This document shows positions 61,784 to 64,000 of a DNA stretch of 64,000 nt, one piece after another; within the stretch, counting starts at the first letter, position 1, and every line of letters starts with the position of its first letter. Below the pieces are notes generated by a model. The model was not told the origin of the DNA, ran no database searches, and saw only the letters and a list, made by a program, of their open reading frames with translations. This DNA is from an uncultured Lachnospiraceae bacterium (GTDB lineage: Bacteria > Bacillota > Clostridia > Lachnospirales > Lachnospiraceae), in the NCBI GenBank assembly GCA_910588125.1, contig CAJUPI010000010.1:8894-72893 (forward strand). Reading direction: 5' to 3'. Both the position numbers and the translations under genes were made by a program.

Positions 61784-64000
61784 TTATTCATTTCCATACA
61801 GATTTACCAGCTTGGACAGATACTCATATCTCTCCTTCGCCTCAGCCTCATTCTTCTCGAACAATTTAGCTGCTCTCTCCGGATTCTTCATCGCCAGGGA
61901 AGCATAACGCACCTCACCCTTTAAGAAGTCCTGATAGCCTTCCATATTCGGAGCCTTGCTGTCTAAGGTGAACTTCTTCTCGGCAGCCGGATTGAAACGG
62001 AAGTTATTCCAGTAACCAGTCTCAACTGCCAGCTTCTCCTCGGTCTGGGCTTTGCTCATGCCCTTCTTGATACCATGGTTGATACACGGAGCATAAGCCA
62101 GAATCAGGGACGGACCCGGATAAGCTTCTGCCTCTGCGATCGCCTTCACGGTCTGGGCATAATCAGCGCCCATGGAAATCTGGGCCACATATACATAACC
62201 ATAAGACATGGCGATGCTTGCCAGATCTTTCTTCTTGGTTTCTTTACCACCGGCCGCAAACTGAGCAACCGCACCGGTCTTGGTAGCCTTGGAGGACTGA
62301 CCGCCGGTATTGGAATAAACCTCGGTATCATAAACCATGATGTTGATATCCTTGCCACTTGCCAGCACATGATCCACGCCGCCAAAGCCGATATCATAAG
62401 CCCAGCCGTCGCCGCCGAAGATCCACTGAGACTTCTTGGCCAGGAAATCCTTATTCGCTACGATATACTTGCAGATCGGGCAATCGATCCCTTCCAGGGC
62501 CGCCACCAGCTTATCGGTAGCGCTTCCGTTGAGGGCGCCGATACCAAAGGTATCCAGCCACTCCTTGCAGGCAGCCTTCATCTCCTCGGTAGCTCTCTCA
62601 TCAGCAGCAACCGTCTCCACCTTCTCCTTCAGCTCATCGCGGATCGCATTCTGAGCCAACAACATACCAAAACCAAACTCCGCATTATCCTCAAACAGAG
62701 AGTTATCCCATGCCGGACCCTGTCCCTTGGCATTTACGGTATACGGGGTGGACGGAGAAGAGTTACCCCAGATGGAGGAACATCCCGTCGCATTGGCAAT
62801 GTACATTCTGTCGCCGAACAGCTGGGTAATCAGCTTCGCATAAGGAGTCTCGCCACAGCCTGCGCATGCGCCGGAGAACTCAAGCAGCGGCTGCTTGAAC
62901 TGGCTGCCCTTCACGGTAGTCTCTTTGAACTTGTCGATCACATCCTGCTTGATGGCAACAGTCTGGCCAAAGTCGTAAACCGGCTGCTCGTCCAGATGGT
63001 TCGCCAGCTTGTCCATGGTCAAAGCCTTCTCGCCCTTCTTGCCCGGGCAGACATTCGCACAGGAACCGCAGCCGGTACAATCCAGAGCCGATACGGTAAT
63101 GGCAAACTTGTAATCTGCCATGCCGGTCATCGGCAGCATCTTCATGCCGGCCGGAGCTTTTGCCGCCTCGTCAGCACTCATCGCCACCGGACGGATAACC
63201 GCATGCGGACATACATAAGAACAGAAATTACACTGGATACAGTTGTCCGGATTCCAAACCGGTACGCTGACAGCAATACCGCGCTTCTCATATGCAGCAG
63301 AACCAGAAGGTGTGGAACCGTCCACATAATCACTAAATGCAGATACTGGCAGGCTGTCGCCTTCCTGGGCGCTGACCTTCGTCTGAATATTGTTTACAAA
63401 GTCAATGACATCTTTTCTGCCCTCAGTCACTACCTTATAATCCAGTCCTTCGTCCGCACAGCTCTTCCAGCTCTCCGGAACCTCTACCTTCACCACGTTC
63501 TCAGCACCGGCATCGATCGCGGCCCAGTTCTTCTTCACCACGTCCTCACCCTTGCGGCCATATGTCTTCTGTGCAGCATCCTTCATCAGCTGAATCGCCT
63601 TCTCCTCCGGGATAATACCGGTCAGCTTGAAGAACGCAGACTGCAAAATCGTATTGATACGAGTCGGGCCCATGCCGGTCTCAATACCAATCTTTACGCC
63701 GTCGATGGTGTAGAATTTGATATCATGATCCGCGATAAATTTCTTCATCTGGCCCGGCAGATGCTTCTCCAACTCCTCCGCATTCCACGGGCAGTTCAAA
63801 AGGAAAGTACCGCCGTCCACCAGTTCCTGAACCATATTGTACTTGCGCACATAAGACGGATTGTGGCAGGCCACAAAGTTCGCCTGGCGAATCAGATAAG
63901 TGGATTTGATCTTCTTGTGTCCGAAACGCAGATGGGACATGGTCACACCGCCGGACTTCTTGGAATCATAATCAAAATATGCCTGTGCATACATATCGGT
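61784..64000 (-). CDS. nifJ: Pyruvate:ferredoxin (flavodoxin) oxidoreductase, N-terminus cut by window edge
   Basis: Oxidises pyruvate to acetyl-CoA and CO2 with reduction of ferredoxin, the main anaerobic pyruvate route. 738 C-terminal codons are visible and the frame is open to base 64000; the full enzyme is about 1170-1180 residues. Visible parts are the gamma-type domain (SHLRFGHKKIKSTYL, LNCPW), two [4Fe-4S] clusters (CIQCNFCSYVCPHA, CTGCGSCANVCPG), the third-cluster cysteines ACAGCGETPY, and the thiamine-diphosphate site GDGWAYDIGFGG ... YDTEVYSNTGGQ. It is transcribed separately from the cobalamin operon downstream. Confidence 0.96.
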   Translation of the reverse strand, partial: TDMYAQAYFDYDSKKSGGVTMSHLRFGHKKIKSTYLIRQANFVACHNPSYVRKYNMVQELVDGGTFLLNCPWNAEELEKHLPGQMKKFIADHDIKFYTIDGVKIGIETGMGPTRINTILQSAFFKLTGIIPEEKAIQLMKDAAQKTYGRKGEDVVKKNWAAIDAGAENVVKVEVPESWKSCADEGLDYKVVTEGRKDVIDFVNNIQTKVSAQEGDSLPVSAFSDYVDGSTPSGSAAYEKRGIAVSVPVWNPDNCIQCNFCSYVCPHAVIRPVAMSADEAAKAPAGMKMLPMTGMADYKFAITVSALDCTGCGSCANVCPGKKGEKALTMDKLANHLDEQPVYDFGQTVAIKQDVIDKFKETTVKGSQFKQPLLEFSGACAGCGETPYAKLITQLFGDRMYIANATGCSSIWGNSSPSTPYTVNAKGQGPAWDNSLFEDNAEFGFGMLLAQNAIRDELKEKVETVAADERATEEMKAACKEWLDTFGIGALNGSATDKLVAALEGIDCPICKYIVANKDFLAKKSQWIFGGDGWAYDIGFGGVDHVLASGKDINIMVYDTEVYSNTGGQSSKATKTGAVAQFAAGGKETKKKDLASIAMSYGYVYVAQISMGADYAQTVKAIAEAEAYPGPSLILAYAPCINHGIKKGMSKAQTEEKLAVETGYWNNFRFNPAAEKKFTLDSKAPNMEGYQDFLKGEVRYASLAMKNPERAAKLFEKNEAEAKERYEYLSKLVNLYGNE

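Noticed and set aside
1..64000. tRNA, rRNA, CRISPR arrays, transposases or phage genes
   Set aside because: Looked for and not seen. The repeated sequences found are palindromic elements without spacers or associated protein genes.

Overview
The window looks like chromosome from an anaerobic gut clostridium of the Lachnospiraceae type (Bacillota). Supporting signs are the gene order tig-clpP-clpX-lon-ysxC, several YesM/YesN-type two-component systems beside sugar ABC transporters, an LplA/LplB/LplC-type transporter with no ATPase of its own, Glu/Thr/Ala-rich linkers behind lipoprotein signals, anaerobic (cbi-type) cobalamin genes and a pyruvate:ferredoxin oxidoreductase. The genus cannot be fixed from sequence alone. 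Nearly all genes are on the minus strand; only a CYTH protein and a cellobiose phosphorylase are on plus. I see no rRNA, tRNA, CRISPR, prophage or insertion sequence with a transposase.

Layout. 1-860: a dipeptidase cut by the left edge. 976-8242: methylglyoxal synthase, then the proteostasis cluster (read right to left: trigger factor, ClpP, ClpX, Lon, GTPase YsxC). 8537-9327: CYTH phosphatase and a small coiled-coil membrane protein, tail to tail. 9643-19169: an MglBAC-type sugar ABC transporter preceded by its probable sensory unit (YesN regulator, YesM kinase, membrane-anchored periplasmic-binding protein, second MglB-like lipoprotein). 19166-21896: cobalamin genes cobD, cbiB and a short cobU-like gene; cobD overlaps the regulator start. 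22021-30800: a six-gene sugar operon (GH31 alpha-xylosidase/alpha-glucosidase, GH3 beta-glycosidase, xylulokinase, DUF4867-like protein, FucI-like isomerase, transaldolase). 31111-36227: acetyltransferase, a solute-binding/5'-nucleotidase-like fusion lipoprotein and a hybrid histidine kinase. 36530-38977: cellobiose phosphorylase. 39068-55561: a second glycan cluster (YesN regulator, giant GH5 glucanase, cell-wall-binding-repeat protein, LplB/LplC permeases, solute-binding lipoprotein, GH42 beta-galactosidase, YesM kinase). 55736-61621: cobalamin operon cbiD-cbiG-cbiJE-cbiT-cobU-cobS. 61784-64000: pyruvate:ferredoxin oxidoreductase, cut by the right edge.

How it works together. The extracellular GH5 enzyme probably cuts beta-glucan-type polymers. 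Oligomers enter through the Lpl-type transporter, and the cytoplasmic GH3, GH31, GH42 and GH94 enzymes finish breakdown. The xylulokinase operon, with a FucI-like isomerase in place of a visible xylA, plus transaldolase feeds sugars into central metabolism, and PFOR then oxidises pyruvate. The regulators are all of the kind that sense extracellular sugar.

The least explained content is non-coding. Two families of long palindromic hairpin elements are interspersed in the window, seven copies in all, lying almost exclusively just downstream of stop codons. Other notable items are a solute-binding/nucleotidase-like fusion next to a hybrid kinase, exact 229-residue internal modules in the GH5 protein, and a duplicated, shortened CobU.
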